The notes under the pieces: generated by a model | Database searches by the model: none | Told to the model about the DNA's origin: nothing | Seen by the model: only the letters and a program-made list of their open reading frames with translations | NCBI GenBank assembly: GCA_050633205.1 | Contig: JBOEGA010000050.1 | Coordinates: 8,356-72,355, forward strand | From: CBDHHC01 sp050633205 | Lineage (GTDB): Bacteria; Pseudomonadota; Alphaproteobacteria; Rhizobiales; CBDHHC01 | DNA: 64,000 bases | Reading direction: 5' to 3' | Shown here: positions 17,885-30,761 of the stretch, in pieces | How the letters are laid out: each line of letters starts with the position of its first letter | Numbering within the stretch: position 1 is the stretch's first letter | Program-made: the position numbers and the translations under genes

Positions 17885-19417
17885 ATGCTGCAGCACTTCC
17901 TGCCTTATGTTTCGTTTGTACGATGCGTGTGTATTGTGCTGGCTTTTTCTTTCGCGTTTCTGGCTGCTCCCTCAGAGAGCATTGCAAGAAAAAATAATAA
18001 AAAACTATCGAAGAAAACAGCGCCCAGGCTTATTGCCGGAGATGTTCATGCGCAACTTCCTCTGCAGAAACGTGACCGCAGCTATGCCCGGGGGCGATTT
18101 GTTTTTGCTGAAATAAAGATCTTTAACAAAGGTCGGAGACGCTACAGAAATGCTCAGCTGGTTTTTGAAACCAAAGACCCTATAATACATTCTATCGTCA
18201 ATCTTGATGATGGAAGAAACATCATCCGAGGATATTCGCGCAGAAGAAAACGTCATGTTGTTTCTATCAGGCGCCTCTCCCGAACAAAACCACAGATATA
18301 CTGGGTAGAACTAAAGCTCGGTAAACCAGAAGTTTCAGACAGTAAGGCTGATACCAGAACATATTTAAATATAACTCTGGGATCCAGAAACGGAGAGGGT
18401 AACTGGGATACTGATACGACGCATATGAGCTGGAAGTTATCTAATTGTGGCGCTTCCTACCATAAGGCTCTTTCTGGCGGCTCCAACTCTGAAATACATA
18501 AGCTGAACCATGCCCTTACTGAATTATCGCATAAAGATAAGGATATGCCCGGACGCTGGATCTTTAGCCCTGTAAAATCCTATAAAACGGAGACGATATA
18601 CAGAGATGTCTGCACCCGCTATAAATATTACAGAAACAGGCAGACAGGTAAGCGATACAAAAAGTGCCGGGTTTCCAGAAAAGTAAAAAAAACCATAAAA
18701 ACGCTAATCAAAGCTCCTAAAGAAGTTCAGGAGGTTCTGAACCTGTCTGGCGGTATTGTTGCTGCACGCGGCAGCGATCAGAGCATGAGATTACATACTG
18801 ACGGCTATTGGGTCGTCAGAAAGATATATGAAGATATAAAGCGATACCTTGAGCAAAGGGCTAACCCCGCAATCTGTACCGGCACACTTCAAATGACAGA
18901 GTTTTATGAAGCTAAATTTGAACCGGTTACAAAGAAGAATGATGAACTCAAAAATAATTTAAAAGCTGCTTTGGAGCTGGCAAAACTGAAGGCAGGTGCT
19001 TATTTGAAACTCACCGGCTCCAATAGACATGCGCGGTTGTTTCAGGTTCGATCCAGAGACATACTGGCCAGATCTGAAGACGAGGAAAATACCCAAAAGA
19101 ACCTTTCTGTTATGGAAGGCATATTAATTAAATTTGCAAGCCTGTCTCCAGATAAACAGTTTATTACAGACTTTAAAAATACGGATAGTATTCTTGCCAA
19201 ACTGAAAATATTTAAAAATGTTATTGCAAAATACAGCAATGAACTGGAGCTTAATGAAGAAGCTAAAAAACGTCTCAGGGAAACACTGACCATGATTGAA
19301 GCAGCCTATTATCTACAGGTTCTTTCATCACGCTACGAAAAGATTAAGGTCATTGTCTCTAATAGTATTCGGGATATTCGCAGTACTTATAGCAAACACT
19401 GTAATTGTGCAGACTGA
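17885..19417 (+). CDS. Exported basic protein of unknown function
   Basis: A 510-residue protein with a signal peptide (CIVLAFSFAFLAAPSESIA) when started at ATG 17885; an upstream TTG at 17840 would bury this behind 15 residues. The mature part is strongly basic (Arg/Lys clusters such as GYSRRRKRH and RQTGKRYKKCR). An early beta-rich region about residues 60-200 (FVFAEIKIFNKGRRRYRNAQLVFETKDP) may be an immunoglobulin-like fold. A helical C-terminal third ends with the cysteines of KHCNCAD. I do not recognise the family. It is monocistronic, between the gene-poor region and the TIGR02186 pair. Confidence 0.7.
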   Translation: MLQHFLPYVSFVRCVCIVLAFSFAFLAAPSESIARKNNKKLSKKTAPRLIAGDVHAQLPLQKRDRSYARGRFVFAEIKIFNKGRRRYRNAQLVFETKDPIIHSIVNLDDGRNIIRGYSRRRKRHVVSIRRLSRTKPQIYWVELKLGKPEVSDSKADTRTYLNITLGSRNGEGNWDTDTTHMSWKLSNCGASYHKALSGGSNSEIHKLNHALTELSHKDKDMPGRWIFSPVKSYKTETIYRDVCTRYKYYRNRQTGKRYKKCRVSRKVKKTIKTLIKAPKEVQEVLNLSGGIVAARGSDQSMRLHTDGYWVVRKIYEDIKRYLEQRANPAICTGTLQMTEFYEAKFEPVTKKNDELKNNLKAALELAKLKAGAYLKLTGSNRHARLFQVRSRDILARSEDEENTQKNLSVMEGILIKFASLSPDKQFITDFKNTDSILAKLKIFKNVIAKYSNELELNEEAKKRLRETLTMIEAAYYLQVLSSRYEKIKVIVSNSIRDIRSTYSKHCNCAD

Positions 19418-19624
19418 TTTGTAAAAGGTTAGAGTGCTCGCCTACTGAGCCCCAGAGCATTTGGCGTTTAACCGGGTTCACTTTACCGAGGAAGTTTTAT
19501 CTCAGAAACAAGTTTTAAGGTGCCGAAAATACCGGAGTATTTTCAAACTTTTAAAAGTAGATAATGACGTAAAAATTTCGGGTAAATAAATCTGATTAAG
19601 CACGACGAGCTCTAGGCTCAGAAC

Positions 19625-20419
19625 CTATTCATCCCTAAATACAGCTGTGGCTGCAAGACCAGCAAAAACAGCGATAAGAACAGCTAGAATTCCGTAAAGC
19701 AGAGGGAAATCATAGGCCAGCCCGGTTACCATCTGCTCAAGACCCTGCTTCTGGATACGAAGAGGTCGTGAGGAAATTGAGACCAGTTGCCCATCATGGA
19801 ACAGATAAACATCTGTATGGAAATTTCCGACAGGGACATTTGACGGCAACTTAATGTCAGCTCTGAACAGGCTGCGCCCGATTAATGTTACCCCATTGGG
19901 AACTTCATTATACAAGCCGTCTTTCTGCATGAGACGTACAATTGCAGCACTATATGGATCCGGCTCTCCGCCTTCGAGCTTTCCATGACTCTGTGCCAGA
20001 TTGAGGGTTACAGAGTGAAAGCCAATGCCCATTAATACCCGGTCTTTCTGTTGTATGACCTGAGTAAGAGGCCTGTTACTAACTATTGAATAAAAACCGG
20101 GCACCTGCCTGTAACTTTTAGAGTTTGTATTGACCCATACACCAGCAACACGCTCCTTTTTGCGAACATGCACTATTCTATCGGGGCCCTTTACTACGAT
20201 AACAACATCCAGTTTACCCTGAGCGGCGGCCTGTTTTTCTATCGCACCAAACAACAGGATGCTTGTCCCGGTAAAATTCCAGTCGATGGGGATCTCCCTT
20301 TTAGAAAGATCTGTTGTCAGACTCTGGGCCCTGGCTGGTTGTACATTGAGAGCATCAACCAAAAGGCAAGCAACAAAAGCCAGAATGCAAAGCATTATAT
20401 TATTAAATCGGGCAAGCAT
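19625..20419 (-). CDS. TIGR02186 (Alph_Pro_TM) family protein
   Basis: A 264-residue protein of an alphaproteobacterial family: signal peptide (MLCILAFVACLLVDAL), an extracytoplasmic beta-rich domain (DWNFTGTSILLFGAIE, VVIVVKGPDR, WVNTNSKSYRQVPGFYSI), and a C-terminal membrane helix (LLYGILAVLIAVFAGLAATAVF). I place the start at ATG 20419 because GGAGGAGG lies six bases upstream; that site is the last codons of the TauE-like gene, so translation is coupled. The family regularly accompanies TauE/SafE exporters and probably works with them, perhaps in sulfur-anion export. Confidence 0.88.
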   Translation of the reverse strand: MLARFNNIMLCILAFVACLLVDALNVQPARAQSLTTDLSKREIPIDWNFTGTSILLFGAIEKQAAAQGKLDVVIVVKGPDRIVHVRKKERVAGVWVNTNSKSYRQVPGFYSIVSNRPLTQVIQQKDRVLMGIGFHSVTLNLAQSHGKLEGGEPDPYSAAIVRLMQKDGLYNEVPNGVTLIGRSLFRADIKLPSNVPVGNFHTDVYLFHDGQLVSISSRPLRIQKQGLEQMVTGLAYDFPLLYGILAVLIAVFAGLAATAVFRDE

Positions 20420-20421
20420 TG

Positions 20422-21348
20422 CTATCCTCCTCCTGCCCGGTAACTTATTGTAAACAGCTCTGCTGGTTTGGCGATAAGCTCGTAGCCCATACGCATGCAA
20501 ACGATTAAAACCAGCAGAGCCAGTATTGCACGCAACTGCTCTCCCTTCAGCTTCAACCCTGCACGCACCCCAAACTGAGCGCCAATCACTCCCCCAACCA
20601 TTAATAAAAATGAAAGCACAATATCAATGGTATGGTTTTGAGTTGCATGTAAAACGGTTACAAATGCCGTTACAAAAACAATCTGAAACAAGGATGTACC
20701 GACAACCACACTTGTTGGAACGCGCAGCAGGTATATCATAGCCGGAACCATGATAAAGCCTCCCCCCACGCCCATTACAGCAGTCAGCAGGCCAATAAAC
20801 AAACCGATTACAAATGGCGGAATTACACTTATATACAGTTTGGAGCGATGGAAACGCATTTTCAGGGGAAGACCATGCATCCAGCTGTGTCTTCCAGAAA
20901 TGTTATGGGGAACAGGATTACCATTTCTGGATCTGGCAATTACATTCAGGCTCTCAACCAGCATAATTGTACCGACGGTGCCCAGAAATATTACATAGCT
21001 CAGTCCTATAATCAGGTCTACCTGACCAGACTGCTTCAACAGTTTTACTAAGCCCACTCCCAAAAAGGACCCCAGAAGTCCACCGATGAGAAGTATCGTT
21101 CCCATACGGATATCGACATTTCCTCTTTTCCACTGAGCATATGCCCCTGATACAGAAGTGGCTACAATCTGATTGGCACCATTTGCTACTGCAACCATTG
21201 GAGGAATGCCGGAAAAAATCAGAAGTGGTGTCAGCAAAAATCCTCCACCAACGCCAAACATTCCAGAGAGGAACCCGACAGCACCTCCCATCCCGAGAAT
21301 AGTGATTATCTGAACTGAAATTTCAACAATTGGCAGATAGACCTGCAT
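20422..21348 (-). CDS. TauE/SafE (TSUP) family anion exporter
   Basis: An integral membrane protein of about 308 residues with eight to nine helices. Both halves keep the family's glycine signature: GFLSGMFGVGGGFLLTPLL near the start and GLLTAVMGVGGGFIMVPAM in the middle. Known members carry sulfite, taurine-derived anions or sulfoacetate. The ATG 21348 has GGAAG five bases before it; a GTG at 21363 is in frame but less likely. Its last codons (Gly-Gly-Gly) serve as the RBS of the TIGR02186 gene. Confidence 0.9.
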   Translation of the reverse strand: MQVYLPIVEISVQIITILGMGGAVGFLSGMFGVGGGFLLTPLLIFSGIPPMVAVANGANQIVATSVSGAYAQWKRGNVDIRMGTILLIGGLLGSFLGVGLVKLLKQSGQVDLIIGLSYVIFLGTVGTIMLVESLNVIARSRNGNPVPHNISGRHSWMHGLPLKMRFHRSKLYISVIPPFVIGLFIGLLTAVMGVGGGFIMVPAMIYLLRVPTSVVVGTSLFQIVFVTAFVTVLHATQNHTIDIVLSFLLMVGGVIGAQFGVRAGLKLKGEQLRAILALLVLIVCMRMGYELIAKPAELFTISYRAGGG

Positions 21349-21889
21349 AACGGCTTCCAACACAAATAAAAATTCGGAACATTGATTTAGACCTGCCCTG
21401 AATCAGGCACGGCCTACAGACCATATAGTGCATATAAGTCAGCTAGCTGATACTCACAATTTCGTAAAAAAGAGCCCCCAGGGCAGAAGTACTCTACTGC
21501 CAATATCGGCTTAATAATCCAAGTACTCTATTTTGTAACGATACCTGACCTATATAAGTCTCCGACTCTTTATCTAAATCCCGATTCTATAAGATTTTTT
21601 TAATTTGGCGGAGAACTAATTTTGATCATCATATACCACAAAAATCAGTCAAACCAAACGGTATGCAGATATTTACTGCTGACAAATGGTATATGTCCCC
21701 ATTCTTTAGTTTAATTCACCGCACCATGCCTGACAGCGAACCAGAATGAGAGCCTGTACATATTGAGAAGAGCAGGAAAATCAGTAAATAGGATTAATAC
21801 TTTTGTTCATCAGACGTGACAAAGGCAGACTTGTCCTGACAGCAATCAAAACTGAACATTTGCTCTGATGATGTAATCAGGCCTGAGAT
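21349..21889. other. Intergenic region upstream of the TauE-like gene
   Basis: About 540 bases between two leftward genes. It is AT-rich and has no open frame with protein character. A short repeated word AGTACTCTA occurs near 21487 and 21520. I see no convincing terminator for the PodJ-like gene and no clear promoter boxes. Confidence 0.4.
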
Positions 21890-24800
21890 CTAACTTGCCT
21901 GACCGTTTAGAATTGAGATTAGTCTATCAGTGACCGTGCCGGTTGCTTCCATACCATTCAGCAATTGAAACGACTTAACAGCCTCACGGGTTTTGGGGCC
22001 AATCTGCCCATCGACAGGCCCAACATCGTACCCAAGTTTATTTAACATCCGCTGTGCATTATATACTTTGGAATTTCCAAAAGGAGGCATTATGCTTCCT
22101 GTATAAACCAAAACTTCTTCTTCTGTGAGATTTGCTGATTTGTTCGGCGTTTGTCTGGACCATCTTGCAATTTCAGCCTCAGCGGTGAATATCTCGTCCT
22201 TAGTCATGTTGTTCTTTAAGTCAGTAAGTTGTTCAGCCGCATTTTTTACTCCTCTGGCAAGGGCTAAAGTAAACCATTTATATGCCTGAGGTTTGTCTAT
22301 CTGAACGCCGATACTGTTTTTATATAATATTCCCAAATTATACTGGCTTCCGGAATGGCCATAATTTGCAGCCTGCTTAAACCACAAAATCGCTTCGTTA
22401 TAATTTGGTTTGGACACTGTCGGCTGCGCGTATAGCACAGCCAGGTTATGCATTGCTTCTACGTTACCCCTGTTTGCAGCACGGAGGTACCAGGTTCTGG
22501 CTTTTGCAATATCTTTCTGTACACCGAGCCCCCGCTCAAAGAGTATGCCCAGATTAAATTGAGCCGGAGCGAAACTCTGAGAAGCGGAACGGGTGAGCCA
22601 ACGGCGGGCTGCCGCGTAGTTCTGCTTAACTCTATCGCCTCGCAAGTACCTCATTGCGACGGAGAACTGTGCCTTGAAGTTTCCACTCGCAGCAGCTGTT
22701 CTCAAAGACATTGATCCAATCTGTTCTGGTGGCAGGGTTACCTGATGCACACCATTTATCAGCTTTGGAGACAGCTGCTTTATATATTGTGGCCGATCTG
22801 TTTTGACAGGAACAGCAGCAGATACGGTCTTTCTATCTGCTCCTTCAATAACAGGAAGATTACCCAGATTGTATTTGTTAACAGTTGGACTGCCTGCTGA
22901 CTGACCTACCCTGTATAGCTGCATTCTTTTTGAGCCATCTGTTATGACTGTTAACCCGGCAACCGTTTCTTCTTTTACGCTTTCTGTTTTTTCATTTACC
23001 TGCTGCGGTTTGTCTGCCTCGATTACCGCTACTCTCTTTGTCAGTACCTCCTGATTACCTGTTTTTGACAGGTCCTGCTCTTTTACTGGTCTGTCAGAAG
23101 GGCTTATTACAGGAATAACTTTTTGTATTTCGTACCTGTCTGCAGGTATCCGGTCACCGGAAGAAATGGTCTCTGTCTGGTTACGGTTCCTGATTGGTAT
23201 GCGGAAGCTGTCACGCCCTGTGGCCCCTGTTGAATACTGACTGCGTCCGGAGGTGTTCTGTCCCTGTTGCAGGCTTCCATTACGGGGTTGTATATTCCGC
23301 TGCTGTCTTACAGCTGATGGTACAACTCTGGATCCCAGGACTTTATTGCCATCTCTGGCAAACTGTGCCGGTTTACTGACGCCTGGAGAAGAGAGTTCCT
23401 TAAATAAAATTCCTATGCAAATCAGCATCAGACTTATAGCGCCAATCACGAAGACTGATGTGGAGGATGGTGGTCTGAAAGAGAAAATCCGCTTTTTCAG
23501 ATCTGCTCCCTTACCTACCATTCGGCCAGTCTGTTCACGAATTCTGTCAAGAACTCCTTCATTCTCGATTTCTATTCCGGGGTGCCCTGGTGGCTCAGCC
23601 TGATTTCTTTCAAAAGCGGCCTGAGACGCACGTCTGGCTGCGGCGACATAATCCTGGTTATGGGGAGTGTCAGCTCCAATTGAAGGGGCGAAGTGAGGTT
23701 GCTCTGATGATGCTTCAAAAAGAGGCTCCTGCGCCATCAATGGAGGTGGCAAGAATTCCTTCTGATGACTTAAATCATTCGGGTCGGAGGGAGCAGAGGT
23801 TACCTGATCGTCAGAACGATCTTCTATTACCTCATTAACAGAAAGCTCTAACTCATCGTGAAAGCTATCACTTTCCTCTTCTTCTTCAGGAAGCTTTTCC
23901 TCTATTTCAAAATCGGTGTTTTTTTTTAGATCCGGAGCTGAGAATGCTTTTTCAAGCCTTATCTGTTCTTCAATATTGCTGAGACGACCAGACATTGACT
24001 GCAAGGTCTCATTTACAGCATTAATGTTATTTGAATCTTCTCCTGAATGTCGACGGCGCTCTGCACTAATAGCGGAAATTGAGCGCTGAATTTCATTAAG
24101 GCGTTCATCACTAATGCCTGTTTCGAAACTCTTACCAACTTTAGAAGCTATTATATCAGCGATCTGAACACTCTTCTCCTCCAGAATTCTGGAAGCGACA
24201 TCAGCAAAGGAGTTGCTCATATCATTCTGTAGAAAGAGTTCAGGTTTGTTTCTTTCGACGAGATCTATAAGTTTGACGAGCTGACTTTCCATAGCCTCGA
24301 CACGGGCAGCATTTGCTTCTGCCTTGCGTACGTAATCGGTCAGTGCGTCAATGCGCTGCTCAATACTGCTGAAGGAATCCTTCTGATCATTTGAGGATAA
24401 CCAGCTCTCAAATTTATGCGCAAGCTCATCGAACCTGGTTGAAATTTCCTCGCGTTCCTGGATGTCACGGTTATTATGCGCGAGTGTATCTTCCAGCCTG
24501 GAAGCTATCAGCGCAAACCTTGCCTCCAGATTTTCTTCAGATGGCTGTGACTTCGCTTCTTTCTGCAAGGGAGCAGCATATTCTTTTGCGGGAACTTCCC
24601 CTGCCTTCGCCGGTCTCGGTTTCTGAGCCTGTGGGGACTGTTTAACAGGTTCCTGTATAGCGGGTGCAGCTTCTGCGGGGGCACTTTCATCTTCCTGGTC
24701 ATTTTTTATAACAGGTGAGAAATGCTCTGCCAGAGATGCCAGTCGCTGAGGTTCAAGATGGCTGTTATTATCATATCCAGAAGCCTGAATTTTATGCTCT

Positions 24801-25528
24801 ATGCCATAGTCTGCAAGCCGCTGTCGTTCTTCAGCTGACTTCCCAGCTACTTCCTGATGTGGGGTATCTAGAAATGCCTGATGTGCTTCCAGCTCTGAAG
24901 GATCAAAGTCTCCATCCTGCTCCAACTGATCTGTAACGGCAAATGTTATATCAGCATCTTCGACAAGAGGTTCCCGGGCTGCTGGTGGTGCCTGCACTGT
25001 GGTTTCAGCACGCGGAGCCTGTTGCTCCTGTGTTTTCCCGGAGGCATCCTGCTGTAATTGTTCCGTCCTGACCGGATCTGTATTTTTCCCAGTTTCTTCC
25101 TGGATGTCCGCTTTGGGTGTATTCTGTTCTTTTAATTTTTCTGCTGAGGAAACTGTGTCTGCAAGTGCCTCGATACGGCCTTCAAGGTTGTCGGCATTAA
25201 TTGCCCGCCCGTGAGATATAATCTCAATACGGTCTGATAACCCGGCGATCTGTGTTTCTATTTTCTCAAGCGCTTCAGCGTCAACATCTTCCTTGCCTGA
25301 TTTGGCTTCGCTGGTTTGTTCACTTAGGGAGGTTAATCGAGCCTGCATCTCCTGCAAAGTATCTGTGTTTGAGCGTTCAGCATCATCGATCTGATCGACG
25401 ATCTGACGCAGCACAGAACCCAGCTTATGTGGCTCTCTGGCAGCTTCAACTTCGCAGACAGTACTCATGTCACTCTTCTCTTCTTCCTGGGAAGAGCTTT
25501 TATTATTTTTTAACTCCTTCTTCGCCAT
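21890..25528 (-). CDS. PodJ-like polar organiser with Sel1 repeats and peptidoglycan-binding domain
   Basis: A 1212-residue protein. Order: a long acidic, coiled-coil-rich cytoplasmic part (about 1-690), one membrane helix (about 715, SVFVIGAISLMLICIGILF), a Pro/Gln/Arg-rich periplasmic linker, four Sel1-like repeats (AAARRWLTRSA.., KARTWYLRAANRG, EAILWFKQAANYG, QAYKWFTLALARG) and a C-terminal PG_binding_1 domain (MLNKLGYDVGPVDGQIGPKTREAVKSFQ, split here). This is the architecture of Caulobacter PodJ and its relatives, which mark a cell pole and recruit other factors. Start ATG 25528 follows GGAG by five bases. The name rests on architecture, not on measured similarity. Confidence 0.8.
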   Translation of the reverse strand: MAKKELKNNKSSSQEEEKSDMSTVCEVEAAREPHKLGSVLRQIVDQIDDAERSNTDTLQEMQARLTSLSEQTSEAKSGKEDVDAEALEKIETQIAGLSDRIEIISHGRAINADNLEGRIEALADTVSSAEKLKEQNTPKADIQEETGKNTDPVRTEQLQQDASGKTQEQQAPRAETTVQAPPAAREPLVEDADITFAVTDQLEQDGDFDPSELEAHQAFLDTPHQEVAGKSAEERQRLADYGIEHKIQASGYDNNSHLEPQRLASLAEHFSPVIKNDQEDESAPAEAAPAIQEPVKQSPQAQKPRPAKAGEVPAKEYAAPLQKEAKSQPSEENLEARFALIASRLEDTLAHNNRDIQEREEISTRFDELAHKFESWLSSNDQKDSFSSIEQRIDALTDYVRKAEANAARVEAMESQLVKLIDLVERNKPELFLQNDMSNSFADVASRILEEKSVQIADIIASKVGKSFETGISDERLNEIQRSISAISAERRRHSGEDSNNINAVNETLQSMSGRLSNIEEQIRLEKAFSAPDLKKNTDFEIEEKLPEEEEESDSFHDELELSVNEVIEDRSDDQVTSAPSDPNDLSHQKEFLPPPLMAQEPLFEASSEQPHFAPSIGADTPHNQDYVAAARRASQAAFERNQAEPPGHPGIEIENEGVLDRIREQTGRMVGKGADLKKRIFSFRPPSSTSVFVIGAISLMLICIGILFKELSSPGVSKPAQFARDGNKVLGSRVVPSAVRQQRNIQPRNGSLQQGQNTSGRSQYSTGATGRDSFRIPIRNRNQTETISSGDRIPADRYEIQKVIPVISPSDRPVKEQDLSKTGNQEVLTKRVAVIEADKPQQVNEKTESVKEETVAGLTVITDGSKRMQLYRVGQSAGSPTVNKYNLGNLPVIEGADRKTVSAAVPVKTDRPQYIKQLSPKLINGVHQVTLPPEQIGSMSLRTAAASGNFKAQFSVAMRYLRGDRVKQNYAAARRWLTRSASQSFAPAQFNLGILFERGLGVQKDIAKARTWYLRAANRGNVEAMHNLAVLYAQPTVSKPNYNEAILWFKQAANYGHSGSQYNLGILYKNSIGVQIDKPQAYKWFTLALARGVKNAAEQLTDLKNNMTKDEIFTAEAEIARWSRQTPNKSANLTEEEVLVYTGSIMPPFGNSKVYNAQRMLNKLGYDVGPVDGQIGPKTREAVKSFQLLNGMEATGTVTDRLISILNGQAS

Positions 25529-26110
25529 AAATTCTCCACCCCAAAAAGTCGCATTCACTGCTTGTGCTTGTACGCGCCAATCAAAGGATAAAGCAGGAGC
25601 TATCTAAAAAGCCCGACCCGAACATCTGACAAAATCGATTAACACGTACCTTGACCCTGTACATGTTTTTCGCACCAGACATAAAAACCTTCAGCTTTAT
25701 ATGAAATGCAAACAAGCAGTTAATTTTAAGTTAATATATAATAAAACAAGTAGCTTAAATAGGGGGTTAGTCCCCTTTTATATGGATAAACTTACTCAAG
25801 GGACTATTTCAGTCGCAACTTGACAAGGGAAACGCAAAATCGAATCGGATTTTCTTTCATGTAGTTTATTATCCATAACAGCCAATCCTTTAATAATTAT
25901 AGATAAAGATATTTCTGCAAAATCCAGCTTCCATATTTACTTTTTGTGCTATCTTTTTTTGCGCTCCATGCGAAAATTTGTTGATATTAACATCTGTTAA
26001 ATCTCTATATGAGCGGATCTCAATTCAAAAATTTCAATCCTGAATGAAAACTGATTTTTTGGAAAGATTCGCGCCAGTTCGGAAAGACCGAATTGCAATA
26101 TCCGGCAGAA
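25529..26110. other. AT-rich intergenic region
   Basis: About 580 bases that hold the upstream region of the leftward PodJ-like gene. I see homopolymer-rich AT sequence but no gene, no repeat of note and no promoter clear enough to call. Confidence 0.4.
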
Positions 26111-26156
26111 AAAATAAAAAACCGGCTTGAGTTTAATGCGGTTAAACTCAAGCCGG
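26111..26156 (-). terminator. Strong rho-independent terminator
   Basis: Perfect 15-bp arms (26122-26136 with 26142-26156) around a 5-base loop. On the minus strand the stem runs into TTTTTTATTTTTT, 57 bases after the stop of the hydrolase gene, so it ends that leftward transcript. Confidence 0.93.
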
Positions 26157-26212
26157 CTGTGGGCCTTGTCTACTGTGAACAGATAAGGCTAAGAGAATTC
26201 TGTGTTCAGGTT

Positions 26213-27940
26213 TTAATGTTCCATGGTTCTGGTAACATCATCCGGGACTGTGGTTCCATTGATGATTATAGTTTTGTTTTTGCGAAACGCCCAATACTGC
26301 CCGCCAGAAGCCAGGACCGGTTGAAGCCCTGGACGGTCTTTCGGACGGCGGCCATATCTGATCAGTGCGAGCATATCAGTGATTATTGTGGGCACCTCAG
26401 CAAAATAAGCATGTCCGAACAGACTGGTATCAATGCCTGTGGCATCAATAGTATCGACGCCCTTTACGACAACCAGATTATTCCCGGCATCTCCGGCACG
26501 AGGCTCACCGTGAATAGCCCTCGACCACTGCAATGCCCGGTCATCTGCTGAGGCATAGAGTGTAACATTGCGGGCAGCTTTCACCAGTTTGGGGGCAATA
26601 TCTCTTTTAAAGACTTCAGCATCAATATCAGGGGCCGCAAGCAGAACCTCTTTGAAACGCTTCCGCACTGAAGGCATTTCAGTGACAAGCTCCGCTACAG
26701 CCCCTGTAAGCGCTCTGGCTCCCATACTGTGTGCTATCAAATAGATGTTTTTTGCGTCTGACCGTTTTACAAAATCTTTCAGGAAGCGTTTCAGGTTAGA
26801 CTGTGTCCAGCGAACATTGGCTTCATCACGCGTATAGTCCTTGTAACCACCACGGGATGGCCAACTATAGAAAATGGGAGCTCCGTCGAAACGGAGGTCA
26901 TAAGCGATCTGAGCAGTACGCTTTGCGGCTTCATGGAATTCAATATTGTAACCATGAATAAAAATGAATGCGTTTTTACCATGAGACAGTTTTACATTAT
27001 TTCTGACATCCTGGAAAAAGCGGGTTTTGCTTCTGCGATTAACATTCTTCAGCACTACATGTTTTTTTGAACTTGAGCTGAATTCCAGACGCCAGATCGA
27101 TGGCGCTTCAATCTCTCCCATTTTGTGATTACGGGGAATACTGATTTCGCAAGTACCATAACTGATTGAAGACCGTTTTATGCCATAAACTTTCCTGGGA
27201 GAAGACTGCCCAGACAGATTCCTGTCCGTTGCATAATGCACTTTCACCACAGCGAATGCCTTTTCCCCCTCACCAAGAATATCTGCATTTAGTGCGGTTC
27301 GTTTTGCAGGCTGTTTTATGTCTTTATCAGCCCTGTCAATATGCATAGCAAGTAATTGTTTTTTATCTTCTTTTTTTACTTCAGCAAGTTCGGGAGACTG
27401 TTGCTTTTCAGTGTTTTTTTCTATATTTATGTTGTTCTCAGTACGGGTATTCGTTTCAGGTTTTCTTTCCTTCTGAGCAGATTCAAGCGTGATTTTTCTG
27501 GTTTCACTACTATTTGCAGGAGTATCTTTACTCTCGCTTTCGGAAGCTTGCTCTGCCTCCTTGATCTGCATATTTTTTTCTTTATCTTTTTCCTGTATTT
27601 GCTCAGGTTTAACTGTATCAGAAGGCTCTTTATCAGAAGATTTCTGAGTGTTAAGCACGTTATCCAGTTTTCTGGTGTGCGGCACCTGTTTGACTACAGT
27701 TTTTTTCTGCAGTCTTGCTATACGTATTCTCTTCTTTTTTATTTTTGCAGGACGATAGGAAACAGACCTGTTTTTGCGTCGGTAAGAAGCACTTTTGTAT
27801 GCTGCCTTATTCTGTAGGTGGGTATCCTTCAGGGAGCCTCCTCTTCCGCTAAAGTGACCACGCCCATGATCATCAAAAGCACACCCGGCCAACGCCGGAA
27901 TGAGAAGACAAAATAATATAAAGACAAATTTCCTGCACAT
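26213..27940 (-). CDS. Lipoprotein alpha/beta hydrolase (DUF900 type)
   Basis: A 575-residue predicted lipoprotein: the signal ends in the lipobox PALAGC with Cys20. A long Lys/Glu/Gln-rich, probably disordered segment (about 25-220) follows. The hydrolase domain (about 230-560) carries VHYATDRN, YGTCEISIPR, FIHGYNIEF (oxyanion loop), and the nucleophile Ser405 in IAHSMGAR. These are the marks of the DUF900/COG4782 esterase-like family. The substrate is unknown. The linker would let the enzyme reach through the periplasm from the membrane. Monocistronic, with a strong terminator. Confidence 0.85.
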   Translation of the reverse strand: MCRKFVFILFCLLIPALAGCAFDDHGRGHFSGRGGSLKDTHLQNKAAYKSASYRRKNRSVSYRPAKIKKKRIRIARLQKKTVVKQVPHTRKLDNVLNTQKSSDKEPSDTVKPEQIQEKDKEKNMQIKEAEQASESESKDTPANSSETRKITLESAQKERKPETNTRTENNINIEKNTEKQQSPELAEVKKEDKKQLLAMHIDRADKDIKQPAKRTALNADILGEGEKAFAVVKVHYATDRNLSGQSSPRKVYGIKRSSISYGTCEISIPRNHKMGEIEAPSIWRLEFSSSSKKHVVLKNVNRRSKTRFFQDVRNNVKLSHGKNAFIFIHGYNIEFHEAAKRTAQIAYDLRFDGAPIFYSWPSRGGYKDYTRDEANVRWTQSNLKRFLKDFVKRSDAKNIYLIAHSMGARALTGAVAELVTEMPSVRKRFKEVLLAAPDIDAEVFKRDIAPKLVKAARNVTLYASADDRALQWSRAIHGEPRAGDAGNNLVVVKGVDTIDATGIDTSLFGHAYFAEVPTIITDMLALIRYGRRPKDRPGLQPVLASGGQYWAFRKNKTIIINGTTVPDDVTRTMEH

Positions 27941-28157
27941 AGTCGCTGCCCAATATTTTGCGGATCAGCTCCCGGAATACGCGGAACAATATCGATGTAA
28001 AATGAAAAAACATCGAATCGGAAACAGTACCAACCGCTACTGCCATTTATGACAGAACGAATTAATCACGAAGATGTACTTTTGCCTGATTCGGGGAATG
28101 GTTTAAGAGAGGTTAACAAGATATCCAAAGTTTAACCTTGATAATACACAGAAGAAT

Positions 28158-28214
28158 AAAGAATATGCCAAACTGTTACTTAATTATGACAAAGTTTTAT
28201 TTGGCATATTCTTT
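28158..28214 (-). terminator. Long inverted repeat after gyrB
   Basis: AAAGAATATGCCAAA (28158-28172) is perfectly repeated inverted at 28200-28214, with a 27-base loop, just after the gyrB stop. The leftward flank is only moderately T-rich, so it may be a weak terminator or a transcript-stabilising hairpin. Confidence 0.55.
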
Positions 28215-28227
28215 TATATTTTAGAAA

Positions 28228-30729
<2,502 letters not shown>

Positions 30730-30761
30730 TTATATAGGATTCTACACAAAATTTAGTCTCT

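Noticed and set aside
26093..26551. Plus-strand ORF over the 3' end of the lipoprotein hydrolase gene
   Set aside because: It crosses a strong terminator hairpin and the hydrolase reading frame; no family match.
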